This document shows, in pieces, positions 38,901 through 51,949 of a stretch of DNA of 64,000 nucleotides. The DNA lies in NCBI RefSeq assembly GCF_022539315.1, contig NC_066316.1, positions 65,267,994-65,331,993 on the forward strand, read 5' to 3'. The notes below the pieces were generated by a model. That model saw only the letters and a program-made list of their open reading frames with translations. It searched no databases and was not told the DNA's origin. The position numbers were made by a program, and so were the translations under genes. The first letter of the stretch is position 1; the number at the start of each line of letters is the position of its first letter. The DNA comes from Serinus canaria. Taxonomy: Eukaryota; Chordata; Aves; Passeriformes; Fringillidae.

Positions 38901-41900
38901 GGACAGCCCCTTGACAGAGCAGGCAAAAGCTACTGGCCAGGGTATTCACCTTGGAAATGGGAAGGATGGTTTTATGCCCCCGAAGCAAAGAAGAAGAGGA
39001 AACCAAGCACAAATGTTGGTTGTGGGGTGCAATAGCAGAGTTCAGAGGGAAAAAAGTAAAGCCTTGCATATCTCCATAGATAGGCTGTTGGGAAGAAAAG
39101 TCCAAAGCTGTGGCACTTGGGTGGATAAAATTACACTTTTGCAGCTCCCCCAGGTGAAAGGACAGAAGTCTTGGATGAAATTCCAGGCTATCCTGTTGTC
39201 TGACTGCTGACTTTCACATTGCTTTGTGTCAGGAGACCAAGCATCATTCTACATTGATGATCTACTCTGAAAGACACTGTCCATGAAATCAGGACTGGAC
39301 AAACTGCACACAAGGGAATTTTTAACTCTTATAAAATGTGAGGTAAGAATTTCAGAATCACTTAGAAAACTGAACTTTTATACTCACACATGTATATCTG
39401 CCCACAGGCATTTGTTCTATTCAGTAAATTAAATTTTACTAAGCAGCAAAGGAGCAAACCCAGTACTGCTATACACTAAGAAGCATTTTTATCAAATCCT
39501 GAACTTTGCTGTGTAAGTGGCAGATTTGAGTTGATGGACTTTAGGAAAAACATTCTGATGGCTTAGCACATACCTTGATTCATCAGAACCAGGCTTCCAG
39601 CCAGCAGGGCCACACAGTTGGTAGGCTGGTGGTTGTGGAGGTACTGGAAGCCCCATCCACGTCTGTATGATGTCTCGTACATGTATCCCGAGGCATTGGC
39701 AATTACTTCAAGAAATCTCTCCTGCTGAATCTTGCTAAGGTAGCTGTACAAGAAGTCATAAGCAGTGGCAAAACCAACCAAGGAGTGAGCAAGAGGGACT
39801 TCATCCCAGGGGGCATCCTTCACTAGCCTGTCAATAAATAAATATAACAATTAATTGAGTTTCACCTACTTAAGTTTTCCCCCTTACTCTACTGTGATAT
39901 GTATATGACTTAAAGTCTCCAAAGTCAGATGATTTGTGTTGAATTTTAACACAGTAGTAAGCTACTTACCAAGTCTCTAAACTATTTTCTCCTATCCTAA
40001 GTATGGACAGCATTAATCTTCAAAACTCATAAATTTTAAGTTGCTAAATATTAGAAAAAAGGATTAAGATTAAGTTGCTAAATATTAGAAAAATGTTTGA
40101 AATATTCTGGGTTTTGCTAGGAGAAAGATGAGCAGAATACTGATTCTACAGAAATAGAATCTATTCATCTGAAGAAAGATTCATATAATTTTTGTTAAAG
40201 TAATATGTCATGGTTTATATTCCTCCAACCTCCTGTAACAAATCTTTTTTCTTTTCTGAAGGAGTCAGTTGATGATAAATGGTGCCTATGAGACTAAAAC
40301 TGTCTTTACAGCAAGTATAATAAAACAACTCACTGCACTGTTTTTTCATGTCCCAAATGCATTCAAGGACAGAAGTAGAAAAGAAGAAATTTACTTTTAC
40401 TACAGCTTGAATTAACATTCTTAATAAACACTGGGGTTTTTTAATGATAAGAAAGAAAAGAGGTAAAATGCTGTCAATACTCAGAAATTATTTTCTAGGA
40501 ACTACTGGCTTGTGTCCAATGATTACACTGCACTTTGCAAAATACTACATTTTTACCAACAACATTCGTAATATAGGTGGTACGGAGCAAAGATTCCTCT
40601 TAAATCAAGCATACATTGTGTATCAATAACTTTAGTTTTGCAGTACTTACAATACTTCCAGCCCATGGTTCTACAGAAAAGAAAATGTAAAGGAATACAT
40701 AGTGAAAGTTAACTTTTATAAACTGAAAAATCATCAGCAGCTTTCATGTTCTCCTCTTTCACTTTTTTTGCAATCTATCTTTATTACAGAAGTGAATTAA
40801 AATTGTTGAGGTGAGTGTCCTACTGCCATCAGTAGAAATAGTGCTGTGCTCCTGAAGGCACACACATTCCAGTTTCAACTCCTTTATGACTCAACAAATA
40901 TGATTTCATCTTCACTTGTGTAAGCAGCAGTGTGAACAGATGAGAAAAATAATCCCCAAAGAGTAAGATAAAACCAAAAAAATTCTGCTACAGAAGCATT
41001 TATTGGCATTCCAAATGCATTAATAAAGCATGTGGAAATTATGAGCATCAGCCTAAGGCACTGCAATGATGGCAAAAGGTATCATGTGCAAGTAAAAACA
41101 AAAAAAAACCTTTCATTTTTATTTCAACAAATTTAAATCATTGGAAGAACTCAAGTTTGGCACATTCATACTGTCATGCAAGGAAACTATTTGTATGCTT
41201 TTAGATCAGATGAATTTCCAACAGTTTTAACTGTTCACCTTCTCTCAGCTTTGATTCCATATTCTGCTTGCAGTGCAGTTAAACATTCTTTTTTCCTTCT
41301 TTTAAATTAAATATTTGTCTCACAGATTTAAATTAAATACATCAATCTGAGTTGTCTGGTTATTTGTCAATCTCAATTAATTCTTATTTCTGCTTCTTCA
41401 TCTTTCCTTATAATTGAAAGGGCTATTAAAATGTTGATCCTATGCATAAAACTAAAATTACACTCTATGCCAACTATATGCAACACTGGCATCATAATTT
41501 CAGTCAGGAATCCTTTGACACAGAAAAATTCCTTTGATCAGCTATATCATGAATTCTAATTTCCAAGATATTTTTAGTTTCATTAAACCTTTGCATATTC
41601 AGAAATCAGAGTTCAAATAGGTACAGGAAATTTCCCTTTTAAGGCATCTGCTTGGAACAATTACAAAGAGTTTGAGGCTAAACAATACATTAGGGTGGAA
41701 GAAAAGTCCAATGAAAGAATTTCAGCTAATTAAAAATATTTAATTCAAAGTTAAGTATCCTTTTAACAACACACAAGCTCCTGATTAGAGTCTGCTTAAA
41801 CCTATTGTGCCTATACCTGATCTTTACCTGACTAAATTTAAAATGGGATTTGCCAGTGGAACGGATTTACTGTAACTTTCACTGTTAAGGTGTATGCTAA

Positions 41901-44900
41901 CTTGATGTTTAGTTTCTAATAGAATACCTCATCAAATTCTACAGTGTAAGAGCATATAATAGTCTCCATGACACTGCTTCTGACAAAACAGAAAACAGTC
42001 TTCTACATGGGAGGTGATAAATTGAGAAGTTATAACTGCATTTAGGCTCCTGATCTCTTCAGGAAAGAAAAAATTTAAAAAAAAAAAAAAACAACAAAGA
42101 AAAAACCCCCAAAACAAACCCTACAGCCTTTCAGTGTGAAAACCCTTATGTAAGGCACCCTTATCATACATACTGACACAGTTACCCCGCTTGGGTTAGA
42201 CAAGCAATTTTGTCGTAACTGCCCTCATAGTGCACTTCTGTACAGTTAAGTCTTGTATAAAATTTCACAGAGGAGATTCACACAAGGAATAGAGAAAATT
42301 AAAGATGATGATTTAAAGATCCTAATTTCTAAACACACAAACCCACAGCTAACATCTGTTCTTAAGGTGAAGCTCCTCTGAAGAAACAACTCTTTAGCTG
42401 CTATAAATCATTGCTACTCCCCTTAACTTAGTTTCAAGGGAATCAAGCAATGTACACCAACCATGTTAAAACTGATTCACAAGAAGAATGATCAAGTAGC
42501 AGACATTACATGGTTTTGTATCTAAATGATGTTCTCGTTTTTAAAATGCATCTCCCAGTGTCAGACTTGGTAAATAGCCTGGCTGATAAACTGGGGGAAA
42601 GCACAGAGCCAGAGGCATGCACTGAATGCAAGTGAATAAAGTGTTTTCAGGGCTAACTATTAACTCCTAAAAGTGGTATGTATTTATACAAAGATAGGTC
42701 AAAAAAAGCCCACAGTTTGCCCTTTACAACAAGACACTTTCTAAGCCACTCAAGACTAAAGCAGAACATCAGAGAGTGTGAACTTCAGCTTCACAATTAA
42801 CTGAGTCTGAAGACAGCAAGTAACCTCTACCTAAAGGCTGCATTAGCCTTGCCAGCCTTAAAAGGCATCAGATGTTACAAAAGCAAACAAACAAATCCAA
42901 AGTAAATAAAAATATTTATAATTTTTTTTTAATACAGAACAGCTACTTAATTGCAGACATATGAACTTTGAGCACAGGCAACTGTTTAAAAATTCTAAAA
43001 TATATTTTAAATTCTAAAATATAAAGGCACCCCTACAGTACCTTTGTGCATTTACATACCTTTATCTGTAGGTATAGGTATATTTGGAAGAGGTGCCTAT
43101 CTGGAATCTTGAGAAGATTTTGAAAGAGCAAAAAGTGCTGAAAAGGTTTGCTACCTCATGATCAAACTCCATAAATATCCAAAGCCATATGCATTGTTCT
43201 GTACAAAAATCTGCTGTCTGCACAAATCCTGTGAATGGCACAGGATAAATACATGCCTGGGGTGTTCTTAAAATTTGTGTTCATCCGTGTTCTATAAAAC
43301 ATTTTTGTTACATTTAGAGTTTTATATAAATCCTCCATGAAGAAACTGGAGAAATAAAGAGATCATGGATAATAAGGCTGGAATTAGGAATAAGTAGTAT
43401 GGTTTTCCTACATGTGTTGAGAATTTTAGCATGGTGTGATGTGGTTTATGTGTTTTAGATTTGTCACCTTCTACAATGAACAATGAATATGAAGAGGGGG
43501 ATTAAGACCCTGTTTTCCACTGACCAATTGATGGCACCAAGAACCATCATGCATGCACTGCATTTGTTCTGTGTATACACAGCACCTTCATTAAATGTAA
43601 TTCCAAGCTCTAAAAAAGTATACCATTTGCATAAACTTTTGGATGGAAAGTAAAAACCAGTATCACCAACAAAGCCAAGGTCACTACAACCTCTCAATTT
43701 CTTGACAACATTCCTGATGCAACCACTGTCTCTTCTCTTAGTAGAAATGTGTTTCTTTAATATCTCACTATTCACTACCAAATAAATACTTCCTTACTGA
43801 AAGCAGGGTCACCTGGGATGGGGCAGTCCCAGGCATGATTTCAGACTGGGAGAAGAATTCACTGAGAACAGCCCTACAAAGGTGGATTTGGGGTTCTGGT
43901 GGATGAAAACTGGACATGACCCAGTGATGTGCACCTGCAGCCCAGGAAGCCAATTGTTCTGGGCTCATCAAAAGCAGCGTGGCCAGCAGGGCGAGGGAGG
44001 GGATTCTACTCCTCCACTCTGCCCTGGTGAGACCCCACCTGGAGTGCTGCAAACTGCTTGGGCTCCTCAACAAAGGAAGGACATGGACCTGCTGGAGTGT
44101 GTCCAGAGGAAGCCAGAATGATTCTCAGATGGCTGGAGCACCTCTCCTATGCAGGCAGGCTGAGAGAGATGGGGTTGCTCAGCCCAAAGTCACCAGGGAG
44201 ACATTACAGAAACCTTCTAGTACCTAAAGGGGGACATATGAAAAAGAAGGGTTTTGCATGGGCAGATAATGATTAGACATGGGGAAAAGGTTTTAAACTC
44301 AAAAAGGAGATTAAGAATTATAAAGAAACTCTTGACTGTGAGGGTGGTGAGGCACTGGCACAGGCTGCCCAGAGAAGTTGTGGATACCCCAAACCTGAAA
44401 GTGTTCAAGGCTTGGCTGGCTGGGGCTTTCAGCAACCTTGTCTAGTCCAAGTTGCCCCCACCCAGAGCAGGGGTTTTGGAACTGGAGGATCTCTAATGTC
44501 CCTTCCAACGCAAACAAGTCTGTTTCTACGATTCTATTAGCATTTCTCTCAGAAATACAAGCCAAGAGGGAAAAACCACTATATGGTCAGTTCAAGGCAG
44601 GATTTAAATCAAAGTCTGCTGCTCAAGTGAGTTCCTTGATCATGACCTGTAGGATATTTAGACTCATCTGTCCTTCACTGTGTATCCTGTTCTTAAAAAC
44701 AAATTGAAGTAAGTAGGAAAATAACCCTATTTAATCTGAGATACAGAATACCCTTCCAAGCAGTGTGAGATCTGATTTTTGGCCTCTAGGTCAACAACTA
44801 ACATGGTATCAGTGCATGCAAAATGAAGAATTAAGCACATCCATTAAGCACATGCACTATACAAGTAATCCACATCCTGATTTTTAATGCTCCAAACTTT

Positions 44901-47900
44901 CCCATGACAAATCTCTACAGAGTAAGTCCTGGAGGAGGAGATTGAAGGAAGGATGCCCGTACAGTGAAATTCCAATCTCACTAGCTGCATGCAAAGGAAA
45001 TGAGTGAGAACTCTCTTCTAATAGCTTAGAGGTGAAAATTAGTTCTAAGACAGCCCTGTAGCGCATTTTGATGCCATCTAACTCAGATGTGGTAGCCAGC
45101 TATGAGCATGGGTGAGTTTAATGCACACAAAATGTCAAGTGTGGATGTAAACGAGGCACACAATGGGGCCAAGTGACCTCTTGATAGTTTGTGCAACTGT
45201 ACAGTCTTCCCCAATGCCACAGCCAATGCCTTGGCACTCTTGCTATTGTCCTGACCCACTTCTGAGGGAAAAAGATACAGCTTTAAACCTCCCACCAGAC
45301 AAGAAAGAGAAATATTCTTCCATGGTTAGACAAGGCATACCTATCAAGAGGGAGAACACCTTTCAAGGGGAATGAGACCACCAACGTTTATTTTAGAAAC
45401 CAGACCAAATCTTAAATATTTTTCTTACAAAGTCTCCAAAACAAAGTTTTGTTTTTTTTTTTTTTTTAATCAAGTGGAATATTTTCTTAATAAATGGAGC
45501 AATTCTCTACAATTGTCATTTTGGGAAAAAAAAAGGAAGACTCATTGTAAAAAACCCAACCTCTCAGCTTTTACCCTTCTCACATTTTTCTGTTTGGCTG
45601 CCAAAGCAAAAACCCATTATCTGCCCAACTTTAGTGCTTGGTCCTTTGCAAAAACAAAAAAGTTAAAAAACACACTTGAAAAACTGATGATTTATGTTTC
45701 TGGTGTCTAAGGTAAAACAGGTTTGCCCCTCTCTCTTTACCAGTCATTGTTCACAGCAGCCAATCTCACATGCTTGTGTTCATTGCAGCTCAGTTGACAG
45801 GAAGAAAGACAAAGGAGTGGTTAAATGTAAAAGGCTACATTCATGTCATTATGGGAAAAAAAGGCAACATACAGACAGATGTTTTAAGTTGTACTGCTTA
45901 GGTGCTATGGGGAGGAAAGTAGACTTTAGTTCCTTAAAAATCTTAAACCACTTTTTAACCTCTTTCCCTCTGTTTCCTCAGAGGTCTATAATCATCATTC
46001 TGATGCTTCTAAAGCTTCTTTCAGATCTAATCTCATTTTTGGCTTTGATCACAAGAGAGTCCTTTGCACACAGGGTTTGCTTTTATGATGCTTCTGTGTT
46101 GACACATTAATAAACTAGAACTGACTCTGTTTCAGTTGTTCTCAGTGTCATGTTTAGCAGACATTTTAATTATGTTATTTTTTAGGAGATTGCCTCTAGC
46201 TCTTGTTTTAGCAAATTTTTATACCAGTCATGCCACAAAGTGAGCTCCCAGTAGCTACCACAGAACGTCAGCACCAATTTATCTTCTATATCAATTTAGA
46301 TATCAAAGAAGCTCTCCAAAATCCAGCTAGCCATTTAATTTCATAGACATGGGCAATTTCTATTTTTAAACACTACCTATGTAGAAGATAAAAACAGCAT
46401 AAGGGTTTGATATTTCACTTACTAACATAACATATATTCCAGATATCAATTTCATCCTCCTACTCTTCCTTTTCTTTTTCTTCCTCTCTGTAGGAGACAG
46501 CAGATCAGCATCCTCCAAGCTTCTTTTATACTAACTTTTATTCCACAGTCTTACAAAGCCCCCTAAGTTTTCTTTGAATGTGATTGCTAGTTGACAAGTG
46601 GGAGTCAAACAGCTGTTATAAATTTCTGGTGTCAGCACAGAGACTTGGTTTATTTCAACTTGGCATATATGAATTTATTTTAGTTGAATTATCATCCACA
46701 TGTTTAATTATTTACACATATCTATTTTTACCTTGTAATCTGTATTGTTCAACATCTAGCACTATCTGGATACTAACAGCAAGGGTCCTATAGGATGCTC
46801 CAATACTTTTTAATAAGCAGTGACTAAGAGAAGGCTACATGATTGCTACTTTATAAGAAAGCAGCAGAAAGGTCACAGATTTGTTATTCCAAAGCCTCCC
46901 GTTAGCTTCTCCTGCGTTGCTGCTATTTCCCTGGAATGTCTGCATGTGCTTGACAGTAATTATCTGCCCTGTGAAACCCACAGAATTGCTGTTAAACCCC
47001 ACACCTTACTGCACATTGGTAACATACTTGTCTTTGAAAATGGGGCATCAACTATGTGCAAAAAAACCCAAAAACAAACCCAGAGAAATCTCTTTCTGGC
47101 CATTGCAAATCAGAACAATGATCTCTCTTGCTACAAGAAGGGTGCAGAATTTGTGAACTCCCAAGGCGTTTGTTTGTAAGATTTGCTTAGCAAAGGAGAG
47201 AGTTTTTCGCTGCTTTGTCCAAACCAGAGAGTCTGACTGAAGTGTTACTTCTGCACAATGTGTGACTGTGATTACATCATTCCACTCAGAACGGGAATGG
47301 GACGAGCCAGCGGCATATGGAAAGAATCACGCGCACAGATCTCCTTGGCCAAAACGCCCTTCTGGTGGGGAGTGCTCCAGGGGCCAGTCGGAGATAAAAT
47401 GCCAGAAAACACATCAATATCCTCTGTTCCCGCTAAAAAAAGGTAATATGGTTCAAATATAAGGACAAACTTCCCATAAGATTTTAGACAGTATCTAGAT
47501 ATCCAATCCATGGAAAACCAAGGGGGTTAATTTAATACCAGCTTTTAATTTTTACAGGCAAAACCATTAATGCTCATCTATTTCAACTAAAATGTTAACG
47601 CACGTTTGTTTGCTGTCGCTAGTCTCCACAACAGTGTCGTTCCCAGATTATTTTGGGTGATTGTTATAGTTAGCTGTTACCCAGTGCCCCTCTGTTTATT
47701 TTAAAATGTAAACCTACTCCAGGATGTAGCCATTAGGGATGCACTGCTAATGAGCAGCATGCCTATCCACATGGGTTGTTATGACAAACGGCTTAACCTC
47801 TGTTAGCTGACACAAATGGGACCTCAGTTATGGGTGTACTTTATTATGTGACATAAAATGACTACTTTAATAGATGAGAAAGGACCAGAGTTCTTAATTA

Positions 47901-50900
47901 CATGCCCCTTCCATGTATATATCAATTACCAGTAGACATTCTCATAATTGTATCCTAGGATATTTGGACTATTGAGGATTCCACTAATGTAAAGAAGAAA
48001 TTTATAAAATGTCAGTCTCCTCAATCTCCTAGCATTCCGAAACAAATAACCAGTGACATTTTAAACCATATTTCTTTTATTCAACTACTGCATATGCTAA
48101 AAACATACACTTTTGTTTTCTGGTAAGGCCTAAATTTTACTTAACATTGCCACAAAAACTAGAGAAAACTCATTACGATGATTTTTTAAAAAATTCTAAA
48201 GCTATTTTAGAGTCAATGCCATGACAACAGAAGTCAAAAGAAATCCAGATTATACTGTTGAAAGAATTAAGCTGCCAACACCAGATTTAACTTTCCAACA
48301 TGTTGATGAATCTGTCAGTGACAAGATATTTTTCCAGAAATTTTACATGTCAGTCTTGGTACCTACAATAATGAGGAGGTCTAAGGAGAGGCCCACTTTA
48401 CTTACATTATAGATACCTCTTTGCAAAAGCCCTCCTTCCCAATGAAATAAAAAGTTATGGCAGAGGACTCTCCTAACATGCAAGGCTCCAAAGTCAGGCA
48501 ACATGAAGACTCCTCCTTCTTTCCACCCTCCTGATCAGAAGACACGTGCCCTCAAATTATTTAATAAGGACAATAATCATATTATATCATCCAGGACAGT
48601 ACTTTCCCAAAGTCTGAGGAAAACTAAACATGCCTAGATAGACTGGACAAAAAATTCCACCACTCTGACACTGCCAGAACAGCTCATATAACAGCCATGA
48701 CTCCTATTTATCATGTTTGTTCTCCTAGTCTTATCCTAAGTGGAGATGTACGTGCAATAACATTTTCTGGTACTTTTAAATTGAGTTTCTTAGGAAAAAC
48801 AGATTTACATAATCTTTCTGCCCAGTCCTTCAGCTTCTGGACCCAGCCTATTTGAGCAAAGCCAGACAGTGCAGTACATGCCTCAGAGATGTCACATTCC
48901 CATTACTTTTCTGAAAACCACTGTTGGACAAGGGAGAAAGATCTGTATTACTGCCACCACTGATGGGGCTACAGTATAAACTCCATGCTGACAGCATTCA
49001 GACATAAGTTCTCAGGGGGAAAACAAAAATGGAAACCAGATCCATCTTTCTGCCACAGCATTTGAAGAGCTGGCCAGCTGGAGGTTATACAAAGGCCAGC
49101 TCAACCCAGCTCTATTGCCTATGTTTAAAATTTCCTCCTGCACTTTCACTACTACTAAGCATATTGCAGCCACTTCTTCTGCCAAGCACAGAACCCTGAT
49201 TAAACCTTGATTGATTTCTGAATGGGATGTCTACACCAGAAGGGAAAGACAGGAAAAGCATGGTTTCTCTTTCACCAAGATAATGCAAGATACGTGCATG
49301 AGAAAAAACAGTACTTGGAGGCAAGTAAATAACATCAAAGCCAAGTGGAAATGGGATATCTGCTTGGTTCTGATTGGCATCTGGTCAGCTGGGACAAAGG
49401 AGAGCATTATAACAAGGGACAGAACAACCACAATTAATCCAGGGCAGGAATCACAGGACATAAGGAACTTATATAACCTTGAGACAGAGAGTAAGATGTA
49501 GGAAACTGAAAAAAACAGACACAAACAAGTCCTCCCACTTAAAATAATGCTTCCCCCTCTATCTTATTTCATTAAAACAGATGGCCATGTAACTACAGCC
49601 TTCCCAAAACAAGTTAAGAAAGAGTGTGAACAATGAAACTAAGGAGGAAGGTGTTGACTTTGGAGTAGTCTGTCTCCTGTTGGAGATGGTCACACATCCT
49701 TGGATTCATCTCTGTAAGCTATATCCCTCTATCAATGTGCCAAGAGAAACTGTCTCCACACTGTCTCCAGAGCTAAGACTGAAGCTTTGAGTTGCTATGC
49801 TTCAGTGGAAGATTTTGGAAATTACCACCACTGTTGAGACAATACTTTTCGTGCTAAATTCACATGTCCTGTCTTCTGTGACATGCAGGCAACATATGGC
49901 CAGTGTGTCCCTTCTGCCTCCCATCACTTCTTTTGCTCTAGCTCATGTATTTCTGTGGCATGCACCATTTTAATCCTTAGTGCAGGGGAACCCGAACACT
50001 ATCATGGCTTTTCAATAATGCCCATCAGGAGGCTATAGATCCCAAATTACTCTAGCTCAAATCCAGCATAATTCCAGTGATGGCACATGGAAGGATAACA
50101 TTTATAAGATACTACTGGTTGGTTATTAGAGGGTAAGGAATATTAGTTTGATCAATGAATATTGCCTGAACAGCTAATGCTTCTCTTCCTGTGCTGACTT
50201 GAATATTGACTCACATTTCTGCCGAGCTGCTGTCACCACAGAGCTGTAGAAGAGCAGCTATGACATAAGGGAGCCGTGCCCTATCCAGCTCCATCTCGCT
50301 GCCCTGGGCAGATGCCACTGTCCTGGCAAAGCCTACATTCCCATCCTCTGAACTATTCACAGTGACAGCAATCCTGGACCATAGTTTGCAAGGTGCACAA
50401 AGTGGCAGCTGCTGCAGGGACATAGGGGAAATGCATCTGCTGAGCAAAAAGAGGAGATAAATTGCAGGTGGATATGAAAAGCAGGAGACCTTGGGGTCTC
50501 AACTCTAGAATCACTCCTATAGTGAGAACACTAACTTCTGCTCCCATAGAAAGAGTGTGGCATAGAGAAGACAGAGTAACTTGTAGGGATGACAATTCAA
50601 ATCCAGGGGAAATTAATCCAGGAGGTGGTCATCAAAACACCAGTTACTCAGGCATTTCCAGTAATCAGATGGACAGCTATCATGTCCTAGTATGTCTTAA
50701 GGAGAGGCCCAAGAACCATGCAGCCAAGTGAAGCTGCCAGCCTGAACTAAAACTCAGACACATGTTAGAGCAAACTGCAGAAGCCCAAGAGTGTCACTTT
50801 TACCTACACCTAATTATACCTTTTTCATAGGTCCCCCTTTCCTAAATTCTTCCTAAGGAAGAATGAGTTACCCAAAAGGTATCTATGAATCTGGGGAAAA

Positions 50901-51670
50901 AAGTTTCAAAGTAACACTTTTAGCACTTCTTGCCAAAAACCAGATATTAAACTCTTCAGATTTAGAGTGGATTTGGACTACTTTTTGGTTTTTTTACAGC
51001 AAACAGAGTGGTGCATAAAGAATCATGCTCCTTTCAGCATCAACTTTTGAGAAGATAAGTCCAGTGACAGTGAAAAGCTGTGTGTCACTGCTGGTCCTGA
51101 TGAGGGTAAATGCATTCAGCAAGTTAGCCACTGTCAAAATGAATATTAGTACAACTGACAATTTAAGCAATTCACTTATCCACTCACTCCTCCAACTGTA
51201 AGCAGTTTATGCAGTAAAAACAACTTTAAAAAAAAAACAAAGACAAAAATCTACCAACTAGGCTGAGCCGCCATCCTCTCCATGTAATCCTTGGCCATAT
51301 TGATGGCCTCCATATTTTCTGGGAAGAGAACACAGAACATTGCCAGGGCCCCGAGGTTGTTGCCATAAATTTCATTCCAGCGAGCGCTGAACTCCTTTGG
51401 GTCCCAGGGAGGAAGGTACTCCAGGGGATTCGACAGCATGGTTTGCACTGCTTCAATCAGACGAGCCGCAATGTGCTGGTGCGTGCTGCTGGCCTGGAGC
51501 CGCAGGGTCTGCACGTCCCCCTTGGAGAAGTAGAGCATGGGGTAGCTGTCATAGTTGGCGTTGACAAAAGGAACCATCGTGTCCTGGTCCTCCCTGGCGC
51601 CGCAGGCAAAGGCAAAGCAAACCGCGTGTATGAAAAACACACTTGGGGCTCCCCGTGTGTGAGTCCTCAT
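31211..51670 (-). CDS. DSE: DSE (dermatan sulfate epimerase), complete coding sequence in five exons
   Basis: This enzyme converts D-glucuronic acid to L-iduronic acid in chondroitin, the step that creates dermatan sulfate; it works in the ER/Golgi lumen. Exons 51255-51670, 39574-39827, 35846-36085, 34653-34860 and 31211-32972 join in frame to 959 residues (human 958). [14 protein letters not shown] begins a signal peptide. The catalytic residues known from the human enzyme are in the same positions: His205 in LHNHQPTN, Tyr261 in [10 protein letters not shown] and His450 in [11 protein letters not shown]-glycosylation sequons at Asn183, Asn336, Asn642 and Asn648 are kept. A polyglutamine patch and basic stretch precede two C-terminal membrane helices (about 905-923 and 936-951), ending SSCSQSQC. 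No frameshift or premature stop was seen. Confidence 0.97.
32973..34652 (-). other. DSE intron 4
   Basis: This 1.7 kb AT-rich intron lies between coding exons 4 and 5. No gene or repeat was recognised in it. Confidence 0.8.
34653..34860 (-). CDS. DSE: DSE coding exon 4
   Basis: The exon encodes residues 305-373 ([55 protein letters not shown]). The acceptor is TTTTCCCCAAG (AAG rather than CAG). The donor is the GTATGA directly after ...CTCTG; reading through it would give WYERE and a stop, so the donor lies inside the apparent open frame. Asn336 is in an NGS sequon. Confidence 0.95.
35465..35655 (+). mobile_element. CR1 LINE fragment, plus strand, in a DSE intron
   Basis: CR1-like signatures are present on the plus strand: TTAGATATGAGGAAGAGGTT, then TAGTGAGGCACGTGAGCAGG, GTGGATGCTCCACTCCTGG, CAGTGTCCAAGGCTAGGTTAG and GGTCTTTAAGCAATCTG. 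The piece is short and lacks the terminal ATTCTATG repeats. It lies in the intron between coding exons 3 and 4. Confidence 0.75.
35846..36085 (-). CDS. DSE: DSE coding exon 3
   Basis: The exon encodes residues 224-304 ([19 protein letters not shown] through [11 protein letters not shown]) and carries catalytic Tyr261 in GVAYGSY. The acceptor is TTTCTTTCAG and the donor GTAGGT. Confidence 0.97.
36086..39573 (-). other. DSE intron between coding exons 2 and 3
   Basis: AT-rich, 3.5 kb. No exon of another gene was recognised. The open frames on either strand lack known motifs. Confidence 0.75.
39574..39827 (-). CDS. DSE: DSE coding exon 2
   Basis: The exon encodes residues 140-223 ([19 protein letters not shown] through GSLVLMNQ) and carries catalytic His205. 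The acceptor is TTATTGACAG and the donor GTATGT. It completes the split Trp139 codon (TG+G). Confidence 0.97.
40037..40093. repeat. Short direct repeat (two copies, period 34)
   Basis: The unit TAAGTTGCTAAATATTAGAA occurs at 40037 and again at 40071, within a DSE intron. Confidence 0.8.
43800..44539 (+). mobile_element. CR1 LINE 3' fragment, plus strand, about 740 bases
   Basis: A longer CR1 copy with recognisable segments in order: GTGATGTGCACCTGCAGCCC, CACCTGGAGTGCTGCAAAC, GACATGGACCTGCTGGAGTG, GCACCTCTCCTATGCAGGCA, TGAGAGAGATGGGGTTGCTC, GAGGCACTGGCACAGGCTGC, CAGAGAAGTTGTGGATACCC and the end ACGATTCTATTA. It corresponds to the end of the reverse-transcriptase ORF plus the 3'UTR. The frames are broken. 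It lies in the 11.4 kb DSE intron. Confidence 0.88.
47200..47410. promoter_or_regulatory. Possible conserved noncoding/regulatory element in a DSE intron
   Basis: A block with several CpGs and higher GC content stands out in AT-rich intron DNA. It contains motif-like words TGATTACATCA and CACGCGCA. Open frames there do not resemble known proteins. The call rests on composition only. Confidence 0.2.
51255..51670 (-). CDS. DSE: DSE coding exon 1
   Basis: The exon encodes residues 1-139, including the signal peptide and the start of the lyase-like alpha-barrel domain ([47 protein letters not shown]). The ATG at 51668-51670 is chosen because [10 protein letters not shown] matches the human start. 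An upstream in-frame start at 51706 would add 12 non-conserved residues. The exon ends ...AGTTG before GTAGAT. Its 5' boundary (acceptor GCCACAG) is at 51723, so 51671-51723 is 5'UTR. Confidence 0.95.
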
Positions 51671-51723
51671 TGTGGCATCAGATCTCCAGGTCTCAACGGC
51701 AGCCAAACCATCTTTGAAATGTC
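51671..51723 (-). other. DSE: DSE 5'UTR part of coding exon 1
   Basis: The 53 bases lie between the acceptor TCTGCCACAG and the ATG. An in-frame upstream start codon occurs in it (51706 on the minus strand, 12 codons before the conserved methionine); the conserved downstream ATG is preferred on similarity to the human protein. Confidence 0.75.
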
Positions 51724-51949
51724 CTGTGGCAGACGGACATGAAAGAATGAGTTAGAAAACGAATCTGTGAGACGCTGTCATTCAGGAGTCTCTCTGGGAA
51801 ATATGACTCCACCTAAAGAACCCCACGTATTTTCCAGGTGACTTTCAAATCATCTCTATTTGAGTACTTCAGATGAAACACCTACTGAGCAATTCACCCA
51901 AGAGAAACAGCTGTACACGTTGAAGAAAGCCCCTTTCCTTCCCACACCT

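Larger units (their letters stand above)
39828..51254 (-). other. DSE intron between coding exons 1 and 2
   Basis: The 11.4 kb intron is mostly AT-rich, with the CR1 at 43800-44539, an A-rich tract near 42068-42085, a T-run at 45452-45468, and a GC-richer, possibly regulatory block at about 47200-47410. No independent gene was recognised on either strand. Confidence 0.7.

Noticed and set aside
43882..44276. Overlapping plus-strand open frames, 79 to 82 codons
   Set aside because: They fall inside the CR1 copy at 43800-44539 and are decayed transposon remnants, not host genes.
51671..51706. Alternative DSE start 12 codons upstream
   Set aside because: The extra residues are not seen in human DSE and would precede and mask the signal peptide; the start at 51668-51670 matches the conserved MRTHTRG beginning.
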